Made by a program: the position numbers and the translations under genes
Notes under the pieces: model-generated
The model's database searches: none
Seen by the model: the letters and a program-made list of their open reading frames with translations, nothing else
Told to the model about the DNA's origin: nothing
Assembly (NCBI RefSeq): GCF_902502825.2
Contig: NZ_LR723670.1
Coordinates: 3,716,501-3,780,500, forward strand
Direction: 5' to 3'
From: Pseudorhizobium flavum
Lineage (GTDB): Bacteria; Pseudomonadota; Alphaproteobacteria; Rhizobiales; Rhizobiaceae
DNA: 64,000 nucleotides
In this document: piece by piece, positions 49,953-61,193 of the stretch
How the letters are laid out: every line of letters starts with the position of its first letter
How positions within the stretch are numbered: the first letter of the stretch is position 1

Positions 49953-50314
49953 CACCCTTCGCACAGGCCCTTTGCGAACTGCGCCGGCGCAGGGGCGTGA
50001 CCCAGAGGGACCTTGCCGCTGCAATCGGGGTCTCGCCTGCCTATCTCTCGGCGCTGGAGCATGGCCGGAAGGGCAAGCCTAGTTTCGATCTTCTGCAGCG
50101 GATTGCCGGCTACTTCAATATCATCTGGGACGAAGCCGACGAACTCTTCATGACGGCAGAAGCCTCGCATCCGAGGGCTGTGCTGGATACCGCAGGTCTC
50201 CCGCCGCGCTACACCGCTTTTGCCAACCGTCTGGCGCGCGAGATTCGCGCACTGCCGTCGGATGTGATAGAGGCCATGGACAAACTGCTGGACCAGTCTC
50301 CGCCCAAGGGTTGA
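49949..50314 (+). CDS. XRE-family helix-turn-helix regulator
   Basis: A 121-residue protein with an N-terminal HTH_3 domain (residues about 4-62): LCELRRRRGVTQRDLAAAIGVSPAYLSALEHGRKGKPSFDLLQRIAGYF. A C-terminal helical part (about 70-121) has a LPPRYTAFANRLAREIRALPSDVIEAMDKLL segment and no known ligand domain. It is the last of four ATGA-coupled genes with the Tim44-like, mltA and Smr genes and stands 141 bases before gyrB. An autoregulatory role on this operon or on gyrB is a guess only. Confidence 0.92.
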   Translation: MTPFAQALCELRRRRGVTQRDLAAAIGVSPAYLSALEHGRKGKPSFDLLQRIAGYFNIIWDEADELFMTAEASHPRAVLDTAGLPPRYTAFANRLAREIRALPSDVIEAMDKLLDQSPPKG

Positions 50315-50359
50315 TTGTTGCGAAATCCCCTGATTTCAAGCTTTTCCGGCGTGGCATGA

Positions 50360-52891
<2,532 letters not shown>

Positions 52892-52899
52892 GAAGATGC

Positions 52900-52915
52900 T
52901 GTTTCACGTGAATCG
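52900..52915. promoter_or_regulatory. parS-like site behind gyrB (left member of pair)
   Basis: TGTTTCACGTGAATCG matches 14 of 16 consensus bases, with changes at bases 14 and 16. It is the left half of a 40-base inverted repeat with the next site. Confidence 0.8.
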
Positions 52916-52925
52916 CCGCTTGCGC

Positions 52926-52941
52926 TGATTCACGTGAAACT
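52926..52941. promoter_or_regulatory. parS-like site behind gyrB (right member of pair)
   Basis: TGATTCACGTGAAACT matches 14 of 16 consensus bases. Bases 52927-52940 are the exact reverse complement of 52901-52914, 12 bases apart. The site overlaps the stop codon of the broken nitroreductase gene. Confidence 0.8.
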
Positions 52942-53539
52942 ATTCTTGCCCGATGAAGCGTCCTTCGAACGCCACTTCCGAGAGCGGCTTGCGCTGGCTC
53001 TGGACCTCCCGCTCACGCAGGTCGTCTGGAAGCGTCTCCTTCGCAGCGAGCCGCCCGATCGCGCAGGCAGCCTCCACCCGATAGCCATCGGGTATGCCAA
53101 GAACCCGCACTGCCTTCTCGCGGTCCATGCCTTCCATCCCATGGGCGTGGTAGCCGAGCTTCATTGATTGGCACGCGATCGAGAACCACGCGGAACCGGT
53201 ATCGAACGCATGGGTGTATGCCAGCTTTCGCTCGCCATCCTTGGAAATCCGGTAGGTGCGTGAGACAAAGATGATCAATGCCGATGCGTTCTGCGCTCAG
53301 CGCTGGTTTCCCGGTGACAGGATATCCAGGAGCAGAGGCCAGCTGGCGGTCTCCCGCAAGGCATAGATGAAGCGCCAGGGTTGATTGTTGCCGGAAGAGG
53401 GCGCCCAGTGACCTGCATCGAGAATGGTCAGCAGGTCCTCCCGGCTCATCGCTTCGCCGGTGAAGGCGCCCGGTGACCAGCGGTCAAGAAAGAAGGCATC
53501 CACCGGGTGTTCGGACTGACGGTTGTTGCTTTGGGTCAT
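52940..53539 (-). pseudogene. Nitroreductase family gene with an in-frame TGA
   Basis: A 200-codon frame from ATG 53539 to TAG 52940, read without a frameshift, that is interrupted at codon 81 by TGA (53299-53297). The N-terminal part has FLDRWSPGAFTGE and DAGHWAPSSGNNQPWRFIYALRE, the FMN-binding start of nitroreductases. After the TGA the homology continues at once (AQNASALIIFVSRTY, HAFDTGSAWFSIACQ, GYHAHGMEGMDREKAVRVLGIPDGYRVEAACAIGRLA). The family usually has Trp after NQR, so a TGG to TGA change explains it. It is a recent nonsense mutation, readthrough, or a sequencing error. Confidence 0.85.
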
Positions 53540-53680
53540 GGGCGCCGGCTCCGCTGCAAATGACGATCTCAGAAACATAGGGTGAGCGGCGGGCAACACA
53601 ACGCAGACTGTGGGCAAGGGGGATGACAATGAGCCTGCCATCCTCCATAAGGCAGTTGTCAGACAAGTGGAGGCATATCC

Positions 53681-54523
53681 GTGAAACTCATGCGTGTTGG
53701 TCAGCCGGGCCAGGAAAAGCCGGCAATCCTCGATGCGACCGGCAAGGTCAGGGACCTGTCGCAGCATGTCGCCGACATCAGTGGTGCGGCCATCTCGCCG
53801 GAGGGTCTTGCCAGGATCGCAGCTCTCGACCTGCAGAACCTGCCCGAGTTGCAGGTTGACCGTATCGGCGCGTGCGTTGCCGGCACCGGCAAGTTCATCT
53901 GCATCGGCCTGAATTTCTCCGACCACGCTGCCGAGACAGGCGCCGCCGTCCCGCCGGAGCCCGTCATCTTCATGAAGGCCACCTCCGCCATCTGCGGCCC
54001 CAATGATGATGTCGTCATCCCCCGCGGCTCGGAGAAGACCGATTGGGAAGTGGAGCTCGGCGTCGTCATCGGCAAGACCGCCAAATATGTCAGCGAAGCC
54101 GAGGCCATGGAGTATGTGGCCGGCTACTGCGTCTCGCACGATGTATCGGAGCGCGGCTTCCAGACGGAGCGCGCTGGTCAGTGGACCAAGGGCAAGTCCT
54201 GCGACACCTTTGGTCCGATCGGCCCGTGGCTGGTCACGAGGGACGAGATCGCTGACCCGCAGAACCTCGGCATGTGGCTGAAGGTCAACGGCGAGACCAT
54301 GCAGAACGGCTCGTCGAAGACCATGGTCTATGGCGTGGCATTTGTCGTCTCCTATCTCAGCCAGTTCATGTCACTGCAGCCCGGTGATGTCATCTCCACC
54401 GGCACGCCGCCGGGCGTGGGCATGGGCATGAAGCCGCCGCGCTACCTGAAGGCCGGCGACGTCGTCGAACTTGGGATCGAGGGGCTGGGTACGCAGCGCC
54501 AGACCTTCGTGGCAGATCGTTAA
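53681..54523 (+). CDS. Fumarylacetoacetate hydrolase family protein
   Basis: A 280-residue FAH-family protein. It has a short N-terminal domain and the catalytic fold with CIGLNFSDHAAETG near residue 74-87, PVIFMKATSAICGPNDDVVIP near 94-114, DWEVELGVVIGK near 122-133 with the metal-binding glutamates, and the YCVSHDVSERGFQ and GVGMGMKPPRYLKAGDVVELGIEGLG ends. The family includes acylpyruvate hydrolases, oxaloacetate decarboxylases and ureidoglycolate lyase-type enzymes; the specific reaction cannot be read from the sequence. The GTG start at 53681 has GGAGG seven bases before it. It is followed by a terminator. Confidence 0.92.
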   Translation: MKLMRVGQPGQEKPAILDATGKVRDLSQHVADISGAAISPEGLARIAALDLQNLPELQVDRIGACVAGTGKFICIGLNFSDHAAETGAAVPPEPVIFMKATSAICGPNDDVVIPRGSEKTDWEVELGVVIGKTAKYVSEAEAMEYVAGYCVSHDVSERGFQTERAGQWTKGKSCDTFGPIGPWLVTRDEIADPQNLGMWLKVNGETMQNGSSKTMVYGVAFVVSYLSQFMSLQPGDVISTGTPPGVGMGMKPPRYLKAGDVVELGIEGLGTQRQTFVADR

Positions 54524-54566
54524 CCAGCCGAACGGACGGAACCTTAAGGCGCTTCATGCCATTCTT

Positions 54567-54592
54567 GATGCCAGGCCTTCGCGCCTGGCATC
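54567..54592 (+). terminator. Stem-loop after the FAH-family gene
   Basis: GATGCCAGGC (54567-54576) and GCCTGGCATC (54583-54592) form a perfect 10-bp stem with a 6-base loop and are followed by TTAATT. The rest of the gap to 54722 holds nothing recognised except a weak TTAA pair. Confidence 0.75.
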
Positions 54593-54722
54593 TTAATTGG
54601 TTAATGAATGGTCCCGCCTGATGTTGCACTGCAATCCAAACATGGTAGCCTCTCCCATTGCTCCCGAAGCAGCCGGTCGGCTCCGACCGCCGGTGCCGGT
54701 AGCCACGAAAGGCGGCGCATCG

Positions 54723-56006
54723 ATGATCTACCAGTTTTACGAGATGAACCACGCGGCGGTCGCACCTTTCCGTGCCGCTGCCGACGCCATGAGGCTGTTC
54801 CACACCAACCCGCTCAATCCGCTCTCCTATACGGCCATGGGGCGGAGCATGGCGGCTGGCCTCGAGCTTTTCGAGCGGGTGACGCGCCGCTACGGCAAGC
54901 CGGAATTTGGTCTGCCGACCACTGTCATTGATGGGACTACTGTCCGCGTCACCGAGGACATTGTCTGGTCTAAGCCGTTCTGCAACCTGATCCATTTCCG
55001 CCGGGACCTCCCAGCCGGTCGTGCACCTGACCAGAAGCTCCTTCTCGTGGCCCCGATGTCGGGCCACTACGCGACATTGCTGCGCGGCACGGTTGAGACG
55101 CTGCTCCCCAACGCCGAGATCTATATCACGGACTGGATCGATGCGCGTGTGGTGCCGGTGACGGACGGTCGCTTCGACCTTGATGACTACATCGATTACC
55201 TGATCGAGATGGTCCATCACATCGGCCCGAATACGCATGTGATCGGCGTTTGTCAGCCATCTGTCCCCGTCCTGGCTGCGGTTGCTCTGATGGAGTCGGC
55301 TAAGGATCCGCTGGCGCCAGCCTCCATGATTCTCATGGGCGGACCGATCGACACGCGCAAGAACCCGACGGCGGTGAACCAACTGGCCCAGGAGAAGCCG
55401 CTCGAATGGTTCCGCGACAATGTCATCATGAACGTCCCGTGGCCGCATGCGGGGTTCATGCGTCCGGTCTATCCGGGCTTCCTGCAGCTTTCGGGCTTCA
55501 TGTACATGAACCTCGACCGCCATATTACGGCACACAAGGAATTCTACGAGCATCTGATCAAGAACGATGGTGACTCGGCCGAGAGACACCGCGATTTCTA
55601 CGACGAGTACCTGGCGGTCATGGACCTCACCGAGGAATTCTATCTGCAGACGGTCGACACGGTCTTCATCAAACACGCCCTGCCTGAAGGCAAGATGATG
55701 CATCGCGACCGCCTCGTCGACACGAAGGCGATCCGCAATGTCGCGCTGTTGACGGTGGAAGGGGAAAACGACGATATCTCCGGCCTCGGCCAGACCCAGG
55801 CTGCGCATAAGATCTCGCCGAACATCCCGGATCATATGCGGATGCATTACATGCAGCCCGACGTCGGCCACTACGGCGTCTTCAACGGCTCGCGCTTCCG
55901 TCGCGAGATTGCCCCGCGGATTCTGGAGTTCACTGCACGCCACGCCCGTGGTGATGAGCGCCCCAACCCGGTGAAGCGCGTCATCAAGGGTGGCAAGGCG
56001 GGATGA
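54723..56006 (+). CDS. phaZ: Intracellular polyhydroxyalkanoate depolymerase
   Basis: A 427-residue PhaZ. It starts MIYQFYEMNHAAVAPFR, the family beginning, and has the nucleophile region THVIGVCQPSVPVLAAVAL near residue 171-189, where the cysteine (C177) replaces the usual lipase serine, as in the Cupriavidus type PhaZ. It also has PMSGHYATLLRGTVETLLP near 111-129 and the C-terminal VGHYGVFNGSRFRREIAPRI with the catalytic histidine near 383. It breaks down stored PHB in the cytosol. I use ATG 54723; 42 earlier in-frame codons lack homology. Next is a DUF2852 gene. Confidence 0.94.
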   Translation: MIYQFYEMNHAAVAPFRAAADAMRLFHTNPLNPLSYTAMGRSMAAGLELFERVTRRYGKPEFGLPTTVIDGTTVRVTEDIVWSKPFCNLIHFRRDLPAGRAPDQKLLLVAPMSGHYATLLRGTVETLLPNAEIYITDWIDARVVPVTDGRFDLDDYIDYLIEMVHHIGPNTHVIGVCQPSVPVLAAVALMESAKDPLAPASMILMGGPIDTRKNPTAVNQLAQEKPLEWFRDNVIMNVPWPHAGFMRPVYPGFLQLSGFMYMNLDRHITAHKEFYEHLIKNDGDSAERHRDFYDEYLAVMDLTEEFYLQTVDTVFIKHALPEGKMMHRDRLVDTKAIRNVALLTVEGENDDISGLGQTQAAHKISPNIPDHMRMHYMQPDVGHYGVFNGSRFRREIAPRILEFTARHARGDERPNPVKRVIKGGKAG

Positions 56007-56136
56007 ATTCCCGCCGCTAATTCAGGTGGTTCTTGAAAACCGGATAGGTTCTTCTTGAAGCAGCCCGGCCGACTCCCCAAATCGATTCCGACGGGCTGGC
56101 ATGTGGCTGCCCGCGGAAACGAAGGGTATGTCATCG

Positions 56137-56559
56137 ATGAACCAGTCAGCATTGATCCGTCCGGATTGGACGCCGGCCACCATCGCATTGATGGTGCTGG
56201 GCTTCGTCGTCTTCTGGCCGCTCGGCCTTGCCATGCTCGCCTATATCCTCTTCGGCGAACGGCTCCAGGGCTTCAAGCGCGATGCCAACCGCAAGGCAGA
56301 TGGCATGTTTGCCGGCTGCCGCCGGGCCAAGTCGCGCTACAACACGCATTTCTCCACGGGAAATGTTGCCTTCGACGATTGGCGCAAGGCCGAACTTGAT
56401 CGCATCGAGGAAGAGCGCCGCAAGCTCGACGAGATGCGGGAGGAGTTCGACAGCTATATGCGCGAATTGCGCCGTGCCAAGGATCAGGAGGAGTTCGACC
56501 GCTTCATGCGCGAGCGCAAGAACCGCTCCACCGGCCAGGGCGACGTTGTAGATCTCTGA
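56137..56559 (+). CDS. DUF2852 membrane protein
   Basis: A 140-residue protein with one membrane segment (TIALMVLGFVVFWPLGLAMLAYILFGERL near residue 13-41) and a long charged helical tail (about 75-130; EEERRKLDEMREEFDSYMRELRRAKDQEEFDRFMRERK) that should form a coiled coil. This is the DUF2852 pattern, found in rhizobia and relatives, with no known function. The ATG at 56137 is about ten bases from GAAGGG; ATG 56128 (three codons more) is also possible. A parS-like site follows its stop by one base. Confidence 0.88.
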   Translation: MNQSALIRPDWTPATIALMVLGFVVFWPLGLAMLAYILFGERLQGFKRDANRKADGMFAGCRRAKSRYNTHFSTGNVAFDDWRKAELDRIEEERRKLDEMREEFDSYMRELRRAKDQEEFDRFMRERKNRSTGQGDVVDL

Positions 56560-56575
56560 GGATTCACGTGAAACA
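56560..56575. promoter_or_regulatory. parS-like site after the DUF2852 gene
   Basis: GGATTCACGTGAAACA matches 14 of 16 consensus bases, with changes at bases 1 and 3. It lies in the gap before the M48-type gene and directly upstream of an intrinsic terminator. It is the farthest of the six sites from oriC on the right, at about 14 kb. Confidence 0.78.
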
Positions 56576-56579
56576 TCGG

Positions 56580-56605
56580 ACCGGCGCCGTCAGGCGCCGG
56601 TTTTT
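56580..56605 (+). terminator. Intrinsic terminator after the DUF2852 gene
   Basis: ACCGGCGCC (56580-56588) and GGCGCCGGT (56593-56601) form a 9-bp stem with a GTCA loop and are followed by a T-run to 56605. It separates the phaZ-DUF2852 unit from the downstream gene and lies beside a parS-like site. Confidence 0.85.
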
Positions 56606-56643
56606 CTGTCTCTGCGTTTCCGCGAATCGGCTAGATAAAGCCT

Positions 56644-57408
56644 ATGTTCGCGCTCCTCAAGAAACCGGTCCGTCCGCGCCGCAAGCCCTTGGCTCCGGAG
56701 ACGCGAACGCTTGAGGTCGGCAGCCGCGCCATGCCGCTCACAATCCGGGAACATCCGCGCTCGACCCGTATCACCCTTCGGATCGAGCCGGGCGCGCGTG
56801 GGCTCAGCCTGACAGTTCCCGTCGGCCTGCGTCGGTCCGAGATCGACGATTTCCTTGATCGCCATCAGGGCTGGCTCCTCACCCGGCTCGCTCGCTTTCC
56901 GCAGTCCGAGCCGTATCTTCGTCCGGGCTCCGGCATCATGCTGCGCGGCGTGCGCCACGATATCGAACACACGGGCAGCCTGCGCGGCGTGACGGAGGCT
57001 GTCCTTCGTGAGGGGAGGGCGGTTCTGCGTATCAGCGGCATGGAGGAACATACCGGTCGGCGCATCGCAACCTTTCTGAAAAAGGAAGCTCGTCGCGATC
57101 TCGAAGCAGCGGTCCGGCTGCATGCGCAGGGCGTGCGGAAGCCGGTCAGGTCGATCGCCATGAAGGACACCCGATCCCGCTGGGGCTCCTGTTCATGGGA
57201 CGGCAATCTGAGCTTCTCCTGGCGCATCGTCATGGCACCACCTTTTGTCATCGATTACCTCGCTGCCCACGAGGTCGCTCATCTGGACCAGATGAACCAT
57301 GGGCCGGAGTTCTGGGCGCTTTGCCGTCGTCTCTGCCCGCGCACTGACGAGGCCAAGGCCTGGCTGAAGCGCCACGGCTCGCAACTCCACGCAATCGATT
57401 TCGGCTGA
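56644..57408 (+). CDS. M48/YgjP-like zinc metallopeptidase
   Basis: A 254-residue protein of the YgjP/DUF45 (SprT-related) metallopeptidase group. The zinc site is DYLAAHEVAHLDQMNHGPEFWAL near residue 202-224 (HEVAH, then a distal Glu/His), preceded by KDTRSRWGSCSWDGNLSFSWRIVMAP near 177-202. The N-terminal region is basic and variable. No signal peptide is seen, so it acts in the cytosol. Substrates are unknown. It follows a parS-like site and a terminator and precedes trpF by 82 bases. Confidence 0.9.
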   Translation: MFALLKKPVRPRRKPLAPETRTLEVGSRAMPLTIREHPRSTRITLRIEPGARGLSLTVPVGLRRSEIDDFLDRHQGWLLTRLARFPQSEPYLRPGSGIMLRGVRHDIEHTGSLRGVTEAVLREGRAVLRISGMEEHTGRRIATFLKKEARRDLEAAVRLHAQGVRKPVRSIAMKDTRSRWGSCSWDGNLSFSWRIVMAPPFVIDYLAAHEVAHLDQMNHGPEFWALCRRLCPRTDEAKAWLKRHGSQLHAIDFG

Positions 57409-57490
57409 TCTGCGAGCGTCGAACATCGACGAGCAACGGAGAAGCGCTTTTATCTCGACTCCGCCATGATTTCATGCGAACTCGCAGGGC

Positions 57491-58147
57491 ATGAAGCCGG
57501 ACATCAAGATTTGCGGGTTGAAGACGTCAGAGGCCGTCGACCGGGCGCTCGCACGCGGTGCGACCCATATCGGTTTTATCTTCTTCCCCAAGAGCCCCCG
57601 CCATGTCGATCCCGAGATCGCTGCCGAACTGGCCGAGCCGGTGCGCGGCCGGGTAAAGATCGTCGCGGTTACGGTGGATGCAAGCGACGAGGAGCTGGAC
57701 GACATCGTCCACCTGCTGAAACCGGACGTCCTCCAAATGCACGGCCATGAGACGCCGGAGCGCATCCTTCAGGTCAAGGCGCTGTACGGGATACCTGTAA
57801 TGAAGGCCTTCTCTGTTCGCGAAGCCTCCGACCTCGAGCGCATCGACCCCTATGTCGGTGTCGCCGACCGGTTCCTGTTCGATGCAAAGGCCCCCGCCGG
57901 GTCAGAACTGCCCGGTGGCAACGGCGTGTCATTCGACTGGAACATCATGGCCTCGCTTGACGCAAGCGTCGATTACATGCTTTCCGGGGGCCTGAACAAA
58001 GACAATGTCGGTCTTGCGCTCGCCTCCACCCGGGCCCGCGGAATTGATGTGTCCTCCGGCGTCGAAAGCGCGCCGGGCATCAAGGACATCGTCATGATCG
58101 ACGCCTTCTTTGACGCTATCGCAGAGGCCCGCTCCGTCGGAGCCTGA
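57491..58147 (+). CDS. trpF: Phosphoribosylanthranilate isomerase
   Basis: A 218-residue TIM-barrel enzyme. It opens IKICGLKTSEAVDRAL near residue 5-20 with the catalytic Cys, has GFIFFPKSPRHVDPEIAAEL near 28-47, LLKPDVLQMHGHETPERI near 75-92, FLFDAKAP near 126-133 with the catalytic Asp, and MLSGGLNKDNVGLAL near 160-174. It isomerises phosphoribosylanthranilate to CdRP in tryptophan synthesis. It starts the trpF-trpB-trpA-accD-folC run, with 11 bases to trpB. Confidence 0.97.
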   Translation: MKPDIKICGLKTSEAVDRALARGATHIGFIFFPKSPRHVDPEIAAELAEPVRGRVKIVAVTVDASDEELDDIVHLLKPDVLQMHGHETPERILQVKALYGIPVMKAFSVREASDLERIDPYVGVADRFLFDAKAPAGSELPGGNGVSFDWNIMASLDASVDYMLSGGLNKDNVGLALASTRARGIDVSSGVESAPGIKDIVMIDAFFDAIAEARSVGA

Positions 58148-58158
58148 GGGAGTAGAGA

Positions 58159-59379
58159 GTGAATCAGACGCCGAAACCCAATTCCTTCCGCTCCGGGCCC
58201 GATGAGGATGGCCGCTTCGGCATCTTTGGCGGCCGGTTCGTCGCCGAGACCCTCATGCCTCTGATCCTCGACCTGCAAGCCGAATGGGAAAAGGCGAAGA
58301 CCGATCCGGAATTCCAGGCAGAGCTCCAGCATCTCAACACACACTATACGGGTCGTCCGAGCCCGCTCTATTTTGCGGAGCGCCTGACGGCCGAACTCGG
58401 CGGTGCCAAGATCTACTTCAAGCGCGACGAATTGAACCACACCGGGTCTCACAAGATCAACAACTGCCTCGGCCAGATCCTGCTCGCGCGCCGCATGGGC
58501 AAGACCCGCATCATCGCGGAAACCGGCGCCGGCCAGCACGGGGTCGCCTCGGCCACCGTCGCCGCCAGATTCGGCCTGCCCTGCGTGGTCTACATGGGTG
58601 CCACCGACGTCGAGCGTCAGGCACCGAACGTGTTTCGCATGAAGCTTCTGGGCGCCGAAGTCAGGCCGGTTACGGCCGGCCACGGCACGCTGAAGGATGC
58701 GATGAACGAGGCCCTGCGCGACTGGGTCACCAATGTCGACGACACCTATTACCTGATCGGCACGGCTGCGGGCCCGCATCCGTATCCGGAACTGGTTCGC
58801 GAATTCCAGTCGGTGATCGGCAAGGAAACCCGCGAACAAATGATGGCGGCGGAAGGCCGCCTGCCGGACATGCTGGTGGCGGCCGTTGGTGGTGGCTCCA
58901 ACGCCATTGGTCTCTTCCATCCGTTTCTCGATGATGAGTCCGTCAAGATCGTCGGTGTCGAAGCAGGCGGCAAGGGTCTGGATGGCGAGGAGCACTGTGC
59001 CTCGCTGACAGCCGGCTCGCCGGGCGTCCTGCACGGCAACCGCACCTATCTACTGCAGGACGGTGATGGGCAGATCAAGGAAGGCCACTCCATCTCGGCC
59101 GGCCTCGATTATCCGGGCATCGGCCCCGAGCATTCCTGGCTGAAGGATATGGGCCGCGTCGAATACGTCCCGATCATGGATGACGAGGCGCTTGCCGCCT
59201 TTCAGATGCTGACCCGCACCGAAGGCATCATCCCGGCACTGGAGCCGAGCCATGCGCTCGCGGAAGTCATCAAGCGCGCGCCGAAGATGGACAAGGACCA
59301 GATCATTGTGATGAACCTCTGCGGCCGGGGCGACAAGGACATCTTCACCGTCGGCAAGATTCTCGGAATGGGCCTCTGA
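58159..59379 (+). CDS. trpB: Tryptophan synthase beta chain
   Basis: A 406-residue PLP enzyme. The PLP lysine is K99 in [39 protein letters not shown] is near 118-143 and the phosphate loop [14 protein letters not shown] is near 239-252. It couples indole and serine to give tryptophan. The start is GTG at 58159 preceded by GAGGGAG. It is separated from trpA by a single base, and the two proteins form the alpha2-beta2 complex. Confidence 0.98.
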   Translation: MNQTPKPNSFRSGPDEDGRFGIFGGRFVAETLMPLILDLQAEWEKAKTDPEFQAELQHLNTHYTGRPSPLYFAERLTAELGGAKIYFKRDELNHTGSHKINNCLGQILLARRMGKTRIIAETGAGQHGVASATVAARFGLPCVVYMGATDVERQAPNVFRMKLLGAEVRPVTAGHGTLKDAMNEALRDWVTNVDDTYYLIGTAAGPHPYPELVREFQSVIGKETREQMMAAEGRLPDMLVAAVGGGSNAIGLFHPFLDDESVKIVGVEAGGKGLDGEEHCASLTAGSPGVLHGNRTYLLQDGDGQIKEGHSISAGLDYPGIGPEHSWLKDMGRVEYVPIMDDEALAAFQMLTRTEGIIPALEPSHALAEVIKRAPKMDKDQIIVMNLCGRGDKDIFTVGKILGMGL

Positions 59380-59380
59380 C

Positions 59381-60220
59381 ATGACCGCACGCATGGACAA
59401 GAAATTCGCTGACCTGAAGGCCGAGGGCCGCCCGGCGCTCGTCACCTATTTCATGGGCGGCGATCCGGACTATGATACGTCGCTCGCGATCATGAAGGCG
59501 CTGCCGGCGGCCGGCGCCGACGTGATCGAACTCGGCGCGCCATTCTCCGATCCGATGGCCGATGGCCCGGCGATCCAGCTGGCCGGCCAGCGGGCGCTGA
59601 AGAATGGCCATTCGCTGAAGAAAACGCTGCAGATGGCCCGCGATTTCCGCAAAGACGACAATACGACGCCGATCGTCATCATGGGCTACTACAATCCCAT
59701 CTACATCTACGGTGTCGACCGCTTTCTGGAGGACGCGCTGGCGGCGGGTGTTGACGGCTTGATCGTCGTCGACCTGCCGGCCGAGATGGACGACGAGCTC
59801 TGCATCCCGGCGCGCAAGAAGGACATCAACTTCATTCGCCTGACGACACCGACCACCGACGACCGGCGCCTTCCCAAGGTGCTGACCAACACCTCCGGCT
59901 TCGTCTACTATGTCTCGATGACCGGGATTACCGGCTCTGCCCTGCCTGATCCGTCAAAGATTGCAGGTGCCGTCCAGCGCATCAAGAAGTCGACCGACCT
60001 GCCGGTCTGCGTCGGATTCGGCGTAAAGACAGCCGAGCATGCGCGGCTGATCGGTGCCTCGGCGGATGGCGTCGTGGTCGGTACGGCGATCGTCAACCAG
60101 GTCGCCACGTCGCTCGACAAGGATGGCCGGGCCAGTGCCGACACGGTGGAATCGGTCACGACTTTCGTTCGAGGCTTGGCAATCGGCGTGCGGTCAGCGC
60201 GACTTGTAGCCGCCGAATAG
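59381..60220 (+). CDS. trpA: Tryptophan synthase alpha chain
   Basis: A 279-residue TIM-barrel. It has [18 protein letters not shown] near residue 21-38, [28 protein letters not shown] near 46-73 with the catalytic Glu and Asp, [14 protein letters not shown] near 92-105, and [11 protein letters not shown] near 174-184. It cleaves indole-3-glycerol phosphate and passes indole to TrpB. It overlaps no gene but is one base after trpB; accD follows after 38 bases. Confidence 0.98.
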   Translation: MTARMDKKFADLKAEGRPALVTYFMGGDPDYDTSLAIMKALPAAGADVIELGAPFSDPMADGPAIQLAGQRALKNGHSLKKTLQMARDFRKDDNTTPIVIMGYYNPIYIYGVDRFLEDALAAGVDGLIVVDLPAEMDDELCIPARKKDINFIRLTTPTTDDRRLPKVLTNTSGFVYYVSMTGITGSALPDPSKIAGAVQRIKKSTDLPVCVGFGVKTAEHARLIGASADGVVVGTAIVNQVATSLDKDGRASADTVESVTTFVRGLAIGVRSARLVAAE

Positions 60221-60258
60221 TTTCCCACATAGGGCGCAGTTTATCAGGAGTAACCCAC

Positions 60259-61167
60259 GTGAACTGGATCACCAACTACGTCCGGCCGCGGATCAATTCC
60301 ATGCTTGGCCGCCGTGAGGTTCCGGACAACCTCTGGATCAAGTGCCCGGAAACGGGTGAGATGGTCTTCCACAAGGACCTGGAAGAGAACAAGTGGGTGA
60401 TCCCCGCTTCCGGCTATCACATGAAGATGCCGGCCAAGGCGCGCCTGACGGATCTCTTCGATGGCGGCGTCTTCGAATCGCTTCCCCAGCCCAAGGTTGC
60501 CCAGGATCCGCTGAAGTTCCGCGACTCAAAGAAGTACATCGACCGTCTGAAGGACAGCCGCCTGAAGACCGAGCAGGAGGACACGATCCTCGCCGGCCTC
60601 GGCCAGGTGCGCGGCGTGAAGCTCGTCGCGGTGGTTCACGAGTTCAACTTCATCGGCGGTTCGCTCGGCATGGCAGCGGGCGAGGCGATTGTGAAGGCGT
60701 GCGAGCGTGCAGTCGCTGAAAAATGCCCTCTAGTGATCTTCCCGGCCTCCGGCGGCGCCCGCATGCAGGAAGGCATCCTGTCGCTGATGCAGCTGCCGCG
60801 GACCACAGTCGCGGTCGACATGCTGAAGGAAGCCGGCCTGCCTTACATAGTCGTGCTGACCAACCCCACCACCGGTGGCGTCACTGCATCCTACGCCATG
60901 CTTGGCGACATCCATATTGCCGAGCCGGGTGCCGAAATCGGCTTTGCCGGCAAGCGCGTCATCGAGCAGACGCTCCGCGAAAAGCTGCCGGAGGGCTTCC
61001 AGACGGCGGAATACCTGCTGGAGCACGGCATGGTAGACATGGTCGTCAACCGCCATGATCTGCCGGATACGCTTGCCACGCTTCTGAAGATCCTGATGAA
61101 GGCGCCCGCAGCCAACGATGATTCGGCTGAAGTCCTGGCGCTTGCCCCCGTGGCAGCGAGCGCCTGA
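60259..61167 (+). CDS. accD: Acetyl-CoA carboxylase carboxyltransferase beta subunit
   Basis: A 302-residue AccD. The carboxyltransferase core is intact: [25 protein letters not shown] near residue 125-149, [19 protein letters not shown] near 160-178 and [25 protein letters not shown] near 198-222. The N-terminal region that forms a four-cysteine zinc ribbon in E. coli AccD (Cys 27, 30, 46, 49 there) has only the first Cys here (C29); the others are Thr, Ile and Ser. It starts with GTG at 60259 behind CAGGAG. With AccA it moves carboxyl from biotin to acetyl-CoA. Confidence 0.97.
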   Translation: MNWITNYVRPRINSMLGRREVPDNLWIKCPETGEMVFHKDLEENKWVIPASGYHMKMPAKARLTDLFDGGVFESLPQPKVAQDPLKFRDSKKYIDRLKDSRLKTEQEDTILAGLGQVRGVKLVAVVHEFNFIGGSLGMAAGEAIVKACERAVAEKCPLVIFPASGGARMQEGILSLMQLPRTTVAVDMLKEAGLPYIVVLTNPTTGGVTASYAMLGDIHIAEPGAEIGFAGKRVIEQTLREKLPEGFQTAEYLLEHGMVDMVVNRHDLPDTLATLLKILMKAPAANDDSAEVLALAPVAASA

Positions 61168-61193
61168 GTCGATAGAGACGCTGGATCGGCGGG

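Noticed and set aside
53297..53299. TGA in the nitroreductase gene as selenocysteine
   Set aside because: Homologues have Trp at this place, no SECIS-like element was recognised, and nitroreductases are not known selenoproteins.
54593..54604. TTAATTGGTTAA as a CtrA box before phaZ
   Set aside because: The TTAA halves are four bases apart and not seven.
60256..60261. CACGTG just before the accD start
   Set aside because: The flanks do not match the TTTCACGTGAAA core; a plain CACGTG is expected by chance.
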